Below are positions 45,209 to 57,393 of a stretch of 64,000 bases of DNA, piece by piece. Numbering within the stretch: the first letter of the stretch is position 1; every line of letters starts with the position of its first letter. The DNA comes from Ipomoea triloba (taxonomy: Eukaryota; Streptophyta; Magnoliopsida; Solanales; Convolvulaceae): positions 21,143,981 to 21,207,980 of the forward strand of contig NC_044929.1 in NCBI RefSeq assembly GCF_003576645.1, given 5' to 3'. A model generated the notes under the pieces. The model was not told where the DNA came from, ran no database searches, and saw nothing but the letters and a program-made list of their open reading frames with translations. The position numbers and the translations under genes are program-made.

Positions 45209-45962
45209 NNNNNNNNNNNNNNNNNNNNNNNNNNNNNNNNNNNNNNNNNNNNNNNNNNNNNNNNNNNNNNNNNNNNNNNNNNNNNNNNNNNNNNNNNNNN
45301 NNNNNNNNNNNNNNNNNNNNNNNNNNNNNNNNNNNNNNNNNNNNNNNNNNNNNNNNNNNNNNNNNNNNNNNNNNNNNNNNNNNNNNNNNNNNNNNNNNNN
45401 NNNNNNNNNNNNNNNNNNNNNNNNNNNNNNNNNNNNNNNNNNNNNNNNNNNNNNNNNNNNNNNNNNNNNNNNNNNNNNNNNNNNNNNNNNNNNNNNNNNN
45501 NNNNNNNNNNNNNNNNNNNNNNNNNNNNNNNNNNNNNNNNNNNNNNNNNNNNNNNNNNNNNNNNNNNNNNNNNNNNNNNNNNNNNNNNNNNNNNNNNNNN
45601 NNNNNNNNNNNNNNNNNNNNNNNNNNNNNNNNNNNNNNNNNNNNNNNNNNNNNNNNNNNNNNNNNNNNNNNNNNNNNNNNNNNNNNNNNNNNNNNNNNNN
45701 NNNNNNNNNNNNNNNNNNNNNNNNNNNNNNNNNNNNNNNNNNNNNNNNNNNNNNNNNNNNNNNNNNNNNNNNNNNNNNNNNNNNNNNNNNNNNNNNNNNN
45801 NNNNNNNNNNNNNNNNNNNNNNNNNNNNNNNNNNNNNNNNNNNNNNNNNNNNNNNNNNNNNNNNNNNNNNNNNNNNNNNNNNNNNNNNNNNNNNNNNNNN
45901 NNNNNNNNNNNNNNNNNNNNNNNNNNNNNNNNNNNNNNNNNNNNNNNNNNNNNNNNNNNNNN
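45209..45962. other. Assembly gap between identical A-rich flanks
   Basis: 754 N. The left flank ends AAAATTAAAAAAAAAAAAAA and the right flank starts AAATTAAAAAAAAAAAAA, that is, the same sequence on both sides. Confidence 0.95.
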
Positions 45963-46096
45963 AAATTAAAAAAAAAAAAAAAAAAAAAAAGGGTACATTT
46001 TTGTTTTTATTTAAGTGGTTGAAACGAAAAGAAAATGATCTGATGTGATTTCCCCTTTCTCTCTCCCTTCTAAAGTCACTTTGTGTGTTGAATAAA

Positions 46097-46620
46097 GAGT
46101 TAATTCTAGCAATGGTCCTCCAACTATGTTGATTTTCTAAAATTAGTCTTTGACTTTTAATTTGGACAATTTAAGTCCCTTGACTTTCAAATTCTTTCCA
46201 ATGTTGGTCCTTTAGTCAAATTTTGGTTAAGTTGAGGTCAAATGAAGGGATAAAATTGTCCGTTCACCTGTATAATGTATTATTACTCGTATTTCTCCTG
46301 TCCTATACGCTATATATATGAATATAATCTCAGTCAAAGTCTCTTCGACTGAGATTAATGGATTCAATTGAGACTTCGACTGAGATTATATTCATATATA
46401 TATATAGCGTATAGGACAAGAGAAATACGAGTAATAATACACTAAACATGTGAACGGACAATTTTACCCATTCATTTGACCTCAACTTAATCAAAATTTG
46501 ACGAAAGGACCAACATTGGAAAGAATTTGAAAGTCAAGGGACCTAAAATGTCCAAATTAAAAGTCGGGGACTAATTTTGGAAAATCAACATAGTCGGAGG
46601 ACCATTTCTGGAATTAACTC
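46097..46620. mobile_element. Long-TIR foldback element (Mutator-type), 524 bp
   Basis: Two arms of about 240 bp are almost perfect inverted repeats, starting GAGTTAATTCTAGCAATGG and, inverted, GAGTTAATTCCAGAAATGG. They meet near 46350 around CTTCGACTGAGATTAATGG. The 10-bp direct repeat GTTGAATAAA flanks it (46087-46096 and 46621-46630). Copy 1 of the segmental duplication shows the site unoccupied near 39115-39125. A 10-bp duplication and long arms indicate a Mutator-like element. No coding capacity. Confidence 0.9.
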
Positions 46621-46830
46621 GTTGAATAAATTTCAAACTTGAAAAAATAGTTCATCAGAATATTAATTGTTGGAAAATTTAGTATCAAGTCGCATTTAAA
46701 ATGACTATTTTGAGATATATTTTTTGTATGGTTCATTTTCGACTAGGTTGGATAAAATCATATTCAGATACTCTTAATTGATATGATGAATTTGATATAT
46801 CATATGCATAAAAATGGATAATAGATGAAT

Positions 46831-48080
46831 GTGAAGTTAATTTACAAAGTATATCTATTGAGTTGGTAAAATAGGATTTGAAAGACATTTACGTAGCATT
46901 TATCATACATTGAAAATGCATGTGAATTTTGATTAATATAAATATAATTTAAATTTTTAATAATTTTAAATTGTATAGCATAAAAACTCTCTGGTTGTAA
47001 CATACTAAAAAAAAACTTGAATTGGATTGTTGTATTACTGTTCTTAATTTAATGTTGCAACGTACTAGAAATATTGGTTTTCTCTCCAAACTCTCCACTT
47101 CTTTCTTAAATTACTTTCTTAAATTATGCCAATACTTACTTAAAACAGTGTTTTCTTTGTTCAAGTTATCAGGAATGTTTATAATTGGGTGCTCAAGGAT
47201 ATGATTTGGTAATCCATTGTATTTTATAAAATCGATGCTTCAACACTCTTAGCTCTATCGCGAGGAAGCAAATAGATTTTAAAGAAAGTATTTCTCACAC
47301 ATCTTAAATTAATTTTGTGAAACAGTAGATAAATTTTAGTAGTTCGTAATTAAAATTCCCTACGGACCAACAAGTATTTAGATAGGAGAAAATAGAGCAA
47401 CAATGTAAGTAAAAACTATTTACTTAACTACTTTAAGTATGAGATCAAAAATTTATACTAATGTGTATGCAACAACACTTTTGACAGAGTTGTATCGAAT
47501 AAAATTGCTCATGGATAGCAACGGCCTGCCTTGTGAGAGTTTCTTCGGGGATTTCATCTGTTAGACACCGGGCTTGGCCATCCTTTTAATAAATAAATAA
47601 GTCAAACGAGAATGGGCTTTAAATTGGAATTAGTTGGACACGGTAAAGGAAAACTTTAAATGACCCAACTTTTGTGGGCTCACATGGTAACTTGACCCAT
47701 TCTATTACGAGCAGTACATTTTGGGCCTGAGCGGGCTTGAATCCACTAAACTATTTTGCAATTTTGTCCACTCAACATTGTGAATATTTGTTCATAAAAT
47801 AAAATGTGGATATTGTGTGAGGTGGCCAAGCGCAAGTTTGAATTAGGCCCACCCCATTAGTAGGTTTTCTATCTATTTTAGAACAGTAAAATCTTAATTG
47901 ATAGTGTTTTTATAAATGGAAAAGCAATGATTTGATTGGTATCTTTCTCCTGCAAAATCAAGAGTTTTGGCAGGTTTGGTGGGTCCCATTTGAGGACTGT
48001 CACTACGCCTCACGTGTGTGAGGCGCAGTGACCGCGCCCAGGCTGACGCGTGCACTGCACGCCCCCGCCTGGGCGCGTAA

Positions 48081-48114
<34 letters not shown>

Positions 48115-48528
48115 TTTATTTTGTTTTTCTTTTTTCCTCCACTCTCATTTTCTCTATCCTAATCATACCTGCAAAATCCCCAAAAAACTCCATTACTATT
48201 TAGGAAGGCCTTACCTTTATGAAGGACCATGATCGGCCCTATTCAAAATCAACTGAGAATTTTATCCTACTTGTGTTTATGTTTAGTCTTAACGTGTCAA
48301 TTAATATATAAATGTTTAAGATATTATCTCACCCGTAGAGGTGAACAAATCCCGAATTTGGGTCACATGCCCGCATCTATCAAGAATATGATCAGCCTTA
48401 GCTTAAAATTTTGTTGTTGTTATGTTTGAATTTAGTTTTGTGGTACGTTTATCGTGTCAATAAATTAAAATTTGAAAACTTGTCCTTAAAATATTGATTA
48501 GAATAGAGTTCAATTCATGTCACAAGTA
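46831..48528. other. AT-rich spacer with a GC-rich inverted repeat
   Basis: At about 47990-48080 a GC-rich stretch (CTACGCCTCACGTGTGTGAG, GCGCAGTGACCGCGCCC, GCCTGGGCGCG) contains short palindromes and is followed by a (TA)n tract (48085-48110). A similar GC-rich phrase lies near 37870-37950. No gene. Confidence 0.45.
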
Positions 48529-50882
48529 TCTATACTATATATAAAAGCATTATCCTCCTCCCAAAGTTTCCCGCCGAAAGTTAGGGGCATTTTGGTAAAA
48601 TCAGTTATTTTATTTATTAATTTATTAATTTATTATATAAAATCAGTTAGTGCCTATTATGGTTAAATTTTGGTAATTGAATAATTGGATTGATTACATA
48701 GTTAAGTGTGAACACGGTAATAAATTAGCCTTATTCTTGGATCTCCGTTCTTATAACAATAGTCAAATTGGTTCTACGAAATTATAACATATTGCTATAT
48801 TAATTTTATGGTAATTATAACATATTGCTATATTAATTTTATGGTAATAAATTATAACAGTAGCATAATTATGTTTTTTTTTTCTCCTACTAATCAGCCA
48901 AATTTCCTAAACTACTCCCCCATCTCCACCCCTCTTGATTTCTTACCTTTTTCACCTCTATCTCTCTCTCTCTCTTCCTTATTTTCTATATAAACTATTG
49001 CTTATAATCATAATTCGTATTCCCTGTGAATTTTGAGCCGGATTTTACCTTTATTCTTCTCTCTCTATCTCTTAAAATCGGTTTCTCCTGGAAAATCAAC
49101 AACCATGAGTACTGTAAACATGGTGGGGTACCGGATTGGTGATGCGGTGGAGGTTATCACCCAACGTTGATAGCATTACGTTGATAGCATATATTAGGAT
49201 CAGGGTTCTTAATATATTGTGGTTTAGTCACATCCTTAATTCTTAAATATTTATGATATACATTTAGTTAATTTTATAATTTCATTTCCTTAATTATATT
49301 TGCTATTGTTGTTTAGCCCTACCTTTTCAGCTGCAGTGCATTCCAATTCTCACAGAAAAGTTTTGGAGATGATGCGGCAAAAGACGGGAGGAAAGAATGG
49401 GATCCCGAGTAACGAAGCCTGTGGATATAGGGTAGATTGTGGTGAGTAGTTACAACATCCCGAGAAGACGAGTAATTGAAACTAACCATATATTTTTGGT
49501 GTATTGCATTATTACTTTATTCTATTATGTTAATTCACTTAATTGTATAATCTTCTAAAAATTTATTTACAACTTATTTTGACGACTTTTCAAGTGTTAC
49601 AATAATATTATGTTGTCTTTTTTTTTTTAAACAATAATATTATGTTGTCAAAACAATCCAAACATGGTAACGCATGCTTTCAATGTATATATCAAATATA
49701 TAAATAATAAATTGATAAAGTCCTGCGGTACACGTCGTAATATATAAAATCATTACCATACAATTTAATATTAATTTCTAACCATTTATAATCACTTATA
49801 ACCAAAATTGAAATGGTATTCAAAATTGAAATACAAATACAATACAATTAGCACGGAATGGTAATAATATTCGAAATTTATTATATTTCAATTTTGAATA
49901 CCATTTCAATTTTGGTTATATCCATTCTGTGCAAATCCATTTCAATTGAAATAATATTCGAAATTTGTTGTATTTTAATTTTAATTTCTAACCATTTATA
50001 ACCAAAATTGAAATGGTAATATCCTACTAACATGTCAACCTTATTCCATTTTATATTCATATAACAACTTTACAAAAATATCTTCAATTTTATGAGTTTA
50101 AAAAAGAGACACATTAATAGAAGGTATTTTAAAAATGAATAATGACATTCTTTTTCTAATTTTATCTCATAACGTTCATGACAATAAAATCATTTTGAAT
50201 CATTGATACTATAAATTCATTGAACGCATCATGCGTTTAAGTTTTTTTTTTTTAATATTTTATTAATTTATTAATTAATCAAATACTATTATTTAAAAAA
50301 TCAATCACATATTACCAAATAAAGAGTTAAAAATTAAGACTCAAAATTTAAAAAAAAATAGAAAAAAGAAAAAATAGAATTTAGCATCACTCTTATAATG
50401 ATCACACACATATATAACGTCGCATATTATAGAAGGGCCAATATATATATTAAAAAAACCAATATATATTTTCCCTTCTTTCAATACGGATGTACTATTA
50501 TTTCTATATATAAAATGAGTAATTTATGGAACGGGTAAGTGTTATTTGGGACAAAATTTATTGTATTTTAATTTTAATTTCTAACCATTTATAACCAAAA
50601 TTCAAATGATAATATCCTACTAACATGGTCAACCTTATTCCATTTTATATTCATATAACAACTTAACAAAAATATCTTCAATTTTCTGAGTTTTAAAAAG
50701 AGACACATTAATAGAAGGCATTTTAAAAATGAATAATAATATTATTTTTCTATGTCACCCCATCTTCCGTCTAAGGAATTTTAAAAATGAATAATAATAT
50801 CCTCCTCCCAAATTTTCCAACCCAAACTTAGTGGCATTTTAGTAAAATCATTTATTTTATTCATTTAATATTTTATTAATTA

Positions 50883-50929
<47 letters not shown>

Positions 50930-52240
50930 NATTAATGTCACTTATACACGGTAATAGCAGTAATGTACGTGCAATAAAAATTGGTAATATTTATATATAC
51001 ACGAAAATTGTCTTCAAAAAAAAAGTATACACGAAGATCACGTCCATAAAGTCATAATTTATTAGTAGAAAATTAAAATCAAGAATATGAGATATTATTG
51101 GAATTGAAAGTTAAATCAGGAATATATTTAAAAGAAAATGAAATATTAGGAAAGACGAAATGAATATATTAATATTTCACTGGAAATATAGCATAAATTT
51201 CCCTACAAAAGAATTAGTAACCAACAAATGAAATATTAGGAAAAAGTTATGAAGGAAAAATGAATGAAAATTAATAATTCTTTTAATAAAGGAAAAAGGA
51301 AATGAATATATTCAAAAGAAAATTAAAATATTAGGAAAAATTAAATGAATATATTAATATTTCATTTGAAATATAATCGGCAACTATATTATTATAATTA
51401 TATGAATTAAATATTAATTAATTATATTATTAAATACTACTCCATCAGGAACGCGCTCTTTTTAGTCGTAGAGTTAACCGAAACTCCTTCCGAAAACAGC
51501 TAACTTATCACATAATCAATATTTATTACTAGAAGGTTGATCAATCATCTCAACAACTTTAGATGTCGTGATCAAATTAATTAGTACACGTGTGACATGA
51601 ACACTGCAGAAGGTTAAACATATTTAATATATAATAATACGGAGTAATAATTTTTGTATATACGAATTGATATTCCGGTTAACGAAAAATAATTAATTTA
51701 GTGTAATTGACTAATAATAATTGTCTAATAATTATTATGTTAATTAAGCTAAATATTGATCGTTCAATTTATTTTTATACTCCGTAGTAATTAAAGTTAA
51801 ATTATTTCTTATTTTTCCATATTTATTTTTGTAATAATATAATTACTTAAATTATACGGAGTATTAAATATCGATCTTTTTAAGATAATTGTAAACAAAC
51901 AAGTCATATATTATTCAATTAATTGAGTTATACTTTTGCACTAATCTTATAATCAAATAAATGTACATGTTCAATATTAGATTTTTTAAAATAATTTTCT
52001 TTAATTTTATTATCTAAATAAATAAATAAAAATTTATCTGTGAATCGCACGGGTAATTGGACAATTATTTGCTCTAATTCAAGCAAATAAAACATCAAAA
52101 AACATAATCAATCCAACCAATTTCATCAATTGCGCTATATAATATTCGATGTTATAATTTATATAATTGTATATCGATCTAAATATTCTTAAAATATTAT
52201 AACAAATTCATTCCGTGCAACGCACGGGCGAAAATACTAG
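48529..52240 (+). mobile_element. Helitron (non-autonomous), with the duplicated assembly segment inside
   Basis: The 5' end TCTATACTATATATAAAAGC follows an A. The 3' end has the hairpin CCGTGC-AAC-GCACGG, then GGCGAAAATA and CTAG before a T. These are the TC...CTAG termini and 3' hairpin of Helitrons inserted between A and T. Because of the 1,552-bp assembly duplication the same 3' end occurs again at 53807. A second 5'-like phrase (ATCCTCCTCCCAAATTTTCC, about 50798) suggests a nested relative. Near 49110-49445 are exon-like stretches I cannot identify. No Rep/helicase frame is present. Confidence 0.7.
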
Positions 52241-52482
52241 TTAAAAATTAAATTGAGATTTTTGTGCATAAACATTTTAGACTTTAGAATTTTGTCTCGA
52301 TATTAGATTGACATAATTTACCTATTAATAAATTTGGGGCATGTTCATAATTTCATATAGTTCATGAAATAGTCTTGTGAAACAGAAAAAACTAAGTTAT
52401 CAAAAATGACTCCGAAACCTTAATGGCCAGGCGCTATTCGACTATTGGATGGACTTTTTTATCCTTGGCAAGCGCTAAACCC
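50931..52482. repeat. Perfect 1,552-bp direct duplication, copy 1
   Basis: Every segment compared is identical to 52498-54049 (offset 1567). It is bounded by a single N at 50930 and another at 52483. It ends inside the DAP3 5' leader (GGCAAGCGCTAAACCC). Confidence 0.95.
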
Positions 52483-52497
52483 NACAAATATTAGCAT

Positions 52498-54049
52498 ATT
52501 AATGTCACTTATACACGGTAATAGCAGTAATGTACGTGCAATAAAAATTGGTAATATTTATATATACACGAAAATTGTCTTCAAAAAAAAAGTATACACG
52601 AAGATCACGTCCATAAAGTCATAATTTATTAGTAGAAAATTAAAATCAAGAATATGAGATATTATTGGAATTGAAAGTTAAATCAGGAATATATTTAAAA
52701 GAAAATGAAATATTAGGAAAGACGAAATGAATATATTAATATTTCACTGGAAATATAGCATAAATTTCCCTACAAAAGAATTAGTAACCAACAAATGAAA
52801 TATTAGGAAAAAGTTATGAAGGAAAAATGAATGAAAATTAATAATTCTTTTAATAAAGGAAAAAGGAAATGAATATATTCAAAAGAAAATTAAAATATTA
52901 GGAAAAATTAAATGAATATATTAATATTTCATTTGAAATATAATCGGCAACTATATTATTATAATTATATGAATTAAATATTAATTAATTATATTATTAA
53001 ATACTACTCCATCAGGAACGCGCTCTTTTTAGTCGTAGAGTTAACCGAAACTCCTTCCGAAAACAGCTAACTTATCACATAATCAATATTTATTACTAGA
53101 AGGTTGATCAATCATCTCAACAACTTTAGATGTCGTGATCAAATTAATTAGTACACGTGTGACATGAACACTGCAGAAGGTTAAACATATTTAATATATA
53201 ATAATACGGAGTAATAATTTTTGTATATACGAATTGATATTCCGGTTAACGAAAAATAATTAATTTAGTGTAATTGACTAATAATAATTGTCTAATAATT
53301 ATTATGTTAATTAAGCTAAATATTGATCGTTCAATTTATTTTTATACTCCGTAGTAATTAAAGTTAAATTATTTCTTATTTTTCCATATTTATTTTTGTA
53401 ATAATATAATTACTTAAATTATACGGAGTATTAAATATCGATCTTTTTAAGATAATTGTAAACAAACAAGTCATATATTATTCAATTAATTGAGTTATAC
53501 TTTTGCACTAATCTTATAATCAAATAAATGTACATGTTCAATATTAGATTTTTTAAAATAATTTTCTTTAATTTTATTATCTAAATAAATAAATAAAAAT
53601 TTATCTGTGAATCGCACGGGTAATTGGACAATTATTTGCTCTAATTCAAGCAAATAAAACATCAAAAAACATAATCAATCCAACCAATTTCATCAATTGC
53701 GCTATATAATATTCGATGTTATAATTTATATAATTGTATATCGATCTAAATATTCTTAAAATATTATAACAAATTCATTCCGTGCAACGCACGGGCGAAA
53801 ATACTAGTTAAAAATTAAATTGAGATTTTTGTGCATAAACATTTTAGACTTTAGAATTTTGTCTCGATATTAGATTGACATAATTTACCTATTAATAAAT
53901 TTGGGGCATGTTCATAATTTCATATAGTTCATGAAATAGTCTTGTGAAACAGAAAAAACTAAGTTATCAAAAATGACTCCGAAACCTTAATGGCCAGGCG
54001 CTATTCGACTATTGGATGGACTTTTTTATCCTTGGCAAGCGCTAAACCC
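52498..54049. repeat. Perfect 1,552-bp direct duplication, copy 2
   Basis: Second copy, continuing without interruption into the DAP3 gene. It carries the Helitron 3' end (53807) and the upstream sequence of DAP3. Confidence 0.95.
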
Positions 54050-54083
54050 TTCTCACTGATCTCCAGCTTCGAACCCTACAGAG

Positions 54084-57061
54084 ATGCTGCGGTCAGTTCT
54101 CCGAGCAGTCGCCTCATCGGCGGCGGCGGCGAAACCACAAGCCACCGTCTCCGACATCCTGATCCCCGTCTCAGCCGCCGTATCTCAACAACTATCCTCG
54201 TCTAGAAATTTCTCGACCAAAGGCACAAAGCAAAGCTCACCGAAGGGGAAGAAATCGGCGTCCAAGACAGATGAAGCACCCATTGGATCCTTGGACGCTG
54301 AAGCCATCAATTACCTCACTGATGGAGCTCGCCTGCGCGCCCTAGCCGAAGACGAAAACAACAAATCTCTCGATATTGGTCCGAATGGCCAGCCACTCTT
54401 CACTGCCGCCGGTTCTCTCTCCCAGCTCAGCAGAAAAGATGCGTGCACTTACATGAAATTTAGGTAAATTTCTAACCGTATATGTATTGTATGTATACAT
54501 TTGTGTGGTTGTTGTACTGATTGAAATCATCCTGTAGTATGGAGAAATTGAAAGCGGTGTTGCCTGAGGGATTGACCATGGGAATGCTGAAAGAATTCGA
54601 GGACTCACAGCGAACTGCATTACTCGTCCGGCACAGTTTTCTGGACCTCCGAGATAATTTCCGGCGGATTGTTGATCCTACTATACTGATTAATGCCAAA
54701 GGTGCATTTATTTTATATATTGTTTGATGTATTTCCTTTCGATTAATGGATCTATACTGTTTCTATGCATCTTGATTGAAATATTGGTACGAATCATAGT
54801 AGGGCACTAGGGCTTATAAATTTATATTCTAACTGTATAACTAGGAAGGTACATCTGCTAAAATCTTGTGAAAGATGGCAACAATATACCAAAGCTAGAT
54901 TGTGCTGGAAATGTAATGCAATTTCATGTGTTGTGCAGTGGCTAGTTGTTAGGATAAGTTATTAAGATGGTCTTTAAACTTCCAGGTTCCAAACCTCGGA
55001 AACAGATTGTATTAGATGGTCCTGTCAGCTGTGGAAAGAGTATTGCACTTGCGATGCTTGTTCACTGGGCACGCGAAGAAGGCTGGTTGGTTTTCTATGT
55101 TCCAAGAGGCCGAGAATGGACTCATGGAGGACTTTTCTATAAAAATCTTACTACTGGTTTATGGGATACTCCCGTGCAAGCAGCAAATATTCTCAAGGCA
55201 AGATTGTTAGTCTTTCTGAAGATGTAAATAATGTGATGTCTGTGTGTTCTACCAATTCTCATATTAGATTAAAAATTTAATGGAGTATTTGGATTGTTTT
55301 TTTTTTTTTTTTTTTGTTTTCCAGTCAATATGAAGTATATTTTCATTTGTTCAATTTTTTAACCGTGTAATAAGTGCACATATCATCATTTTTTTTTTGA
55401 AAAAATATCATCGTTTTCTTTAAACATTAATTTTTATTATCTATCTGGACGTACTTTTGGCTGCAGTTTTTTTTTTGTTGGTAGTTTTAGTTCTACAAGT
55501 TAAACTTCACATGCTACTTCCCCAATATCATCTGTGCAATGTAGCTTTCCAGTACCAAGTAACTAGGTCTTTGGATAAATACTCAGCAGTACACTTTTAG
55601 TGTCATTATACTGGGCAGTTTGAAACATATTTGGTCCTAAGTTCATTTTTATGTTATTTCATTTCAGGATTTTATAAAGTATAATGAACAACATTTGCGA
55701 AAGTTGCCCTGCAAAATATTTGATCCTATTTCCTTGGGAGAGGGTGCAGGTGTTGGACACCCAAAAGGTGATCAGACTATGGCAATACCTGAGGGTCTCA
55801 CTCTATTTGATCTTGTTGAAAGTGGTATTAGCAACACACACGCATCTGTTGGAGTGGTTGTTCGTTTGAGGCAAGAATTGTCTCTTGTGAAAGATATGCC
55901 TGTTCTTATTGCAATTGACCAAGTGAGAAATTTTTCTTCACCTCTAACGAACTTCACTTGTGCCCTTTTGATATACTCCGTAACTTGTGCATTTAATCTA
56001 ACATAGTATAATTTGTGTCTATTGATTGCAGTATAACAATTGGTTTACATTCAGCGAGTTCGAGGAACCAGTAACAGTACGGTCTTGCAAACCCATCCAT
56101 GCTAGGGAACTTACAATTGTAAGACATCTATCTACTCCGTATTTGATTTCAAGCATACTCAAAAGAGTTCTAAAAATTATTAATTTACTATAGTTTTCAC
56201 AATAATCTAAGCTTGTTTCGCCATCAATGTATTCATTAGATGTGCCTGTGGCCTAGTAGGCCTTGTCCTGTGGTAAAGAGGTAAAGCTGGTGTGCAAACA
56301 CTCTGTTTAAGATGTCCTTGTTTATAACTCCATATATGTTATGGAGTATTATTGTTATAACAGAGGCCTTTTGTATGCTTGAAGAAATCATCTTAAAGAT
56401 TCTTAACGGGCTGGAAACCAAAGAGAATCCTGGTTTATGAACTTCAAACCTGCCTTATATAACTCCATATATGTTATATGGAGTATTATTGTTATAACTG
56501 AGGCCTTTTGTATGCTTGAAGAAATCATCTTAAAGATTCTTAATGGGCTGGAAACCAAAGAGAATCCTGGTTTATGAACTTCAAACTTGCCTTATGCATC
56601 GATAACCTAGATTAAGAGCCCTTGTCCTTTAATTGTGAATAGTGATGTTGGGATATCAATTTGATTGGGATTGCGATGAATCATTTTGTAGGTCAATGCA
56701 TTTAGGTCCATGCTTCACAATGACATGATGGTCGGTGCTTTCTCTCATTCAACTGCAGTGGGGAAACTGCGTCAAGACTTACCAAATGTTCCCACTGATG
56801 CCCGATTAAATTTCCCTCGATATACTTTGGACGAAGCTGCTGCTGTTTGTCATTACTATCTCAGGTATGCTTAACCGGATTGTGACAGGGTTGAACACAA
56901 ACATAAGTAAAACTTCTCTGAAATCAACTTCACACTCGTCTATTTGCAGGCAAAGGCTTATACGTCGAGAGTCGTTCTCAGAAGAAAACTGGAAGAAGAT
57001 CTACTACCTGTCCAATGGAAATGGAGCAGAGCTGAGATGGCTGGTACCCTTCATGAGATGA
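54084..57061 (+). CDS. Mitochondrial ribosomal protein mS29 / DAP3 GTPase-like protein
   Basis: Seven exons: 54084-54463, 54538-54701, 54986-55197, 55668-55922, 56032-56118, 56692-56864 and 56950-57061, giving 460 residues. The start MLRSVLRAVASSAAAAKPQ is basic and free of acids, a typical mitochondrial presequence. A P-loop GPVSCGKS lies at 193-200, preceded by RKQIVLDG. Other family segments are GWLVFYVPRGREWTHGG, DFIKYNEQHLRKLPC and VLIAIDQYNNWF. mS29 (DAP3) is a GTP-binding component of the mitochondrial small ribosomal subunit head. All introns are GT-AG except the third, which has a GC donor (CTCAAG|GCAAGA). The ATG at 54084 is chosen over one at 53990 because only the former is in the family frame. 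Intron 5 has a 135-bp tandem duplication. A Helitron 3' end lies 276 bp before the ATG. Confidence 0.92.
56323..56594 (+). repeat. 135-bp tandem duplication in a DAP3 intron
   Basis: The segment from TATAACTCCATATATGTTAT to AACTTCAAACCTGCCTTA is repeated at once (56323-56457 and 56458-56594) with only a few differences, all inside intron 5. Confidence 0.92.
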
Positions 57062-57393
57062 TGCATCGAACATGAAAATACAAGCAAATATTTAGTGCGA
57101 TTCAAACACAGAAGAGGTTTGGTCTAACTATCAACTTTTCATCAGCTTTAATAAGGTTGTCCTGTTCTTTCAAGTACTCGATCTTTACATAGGAATTGCC
57201 AAGGTTGGTAAAATTTTGTCCAGTCTGGTGATATTTACTGCCTTAAACATTGTATTACCTTGAGGATGTGAATTACTGAGTATTTATTACTACCTTAAAG
57301 CATTGTCACCCAACTGTCCATTTACTTATCATCCACTATTCTCATTATTCTATATTTATCACATAATTCTTACCCAATTTGTGTTGGTTCCAA

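Larger units (their letters stand above)
43501..46830. repeat. Segmental duplication, copy 2, with later insertions
   Basis: Counterpart of 36906-39395. Relative to copy 1 it has gained a SINE (43682-43868), a short insertion (44030-44147), an N gap (45209-45962) and a foldback element (46097-46620). No gene inside. Confidence 0.85.

Noticed and set aside
45164..46048. Open frames with poly-Lys ends across the second gap
   Set aside because: A-rich flanks and N characters; no real coding sequence.
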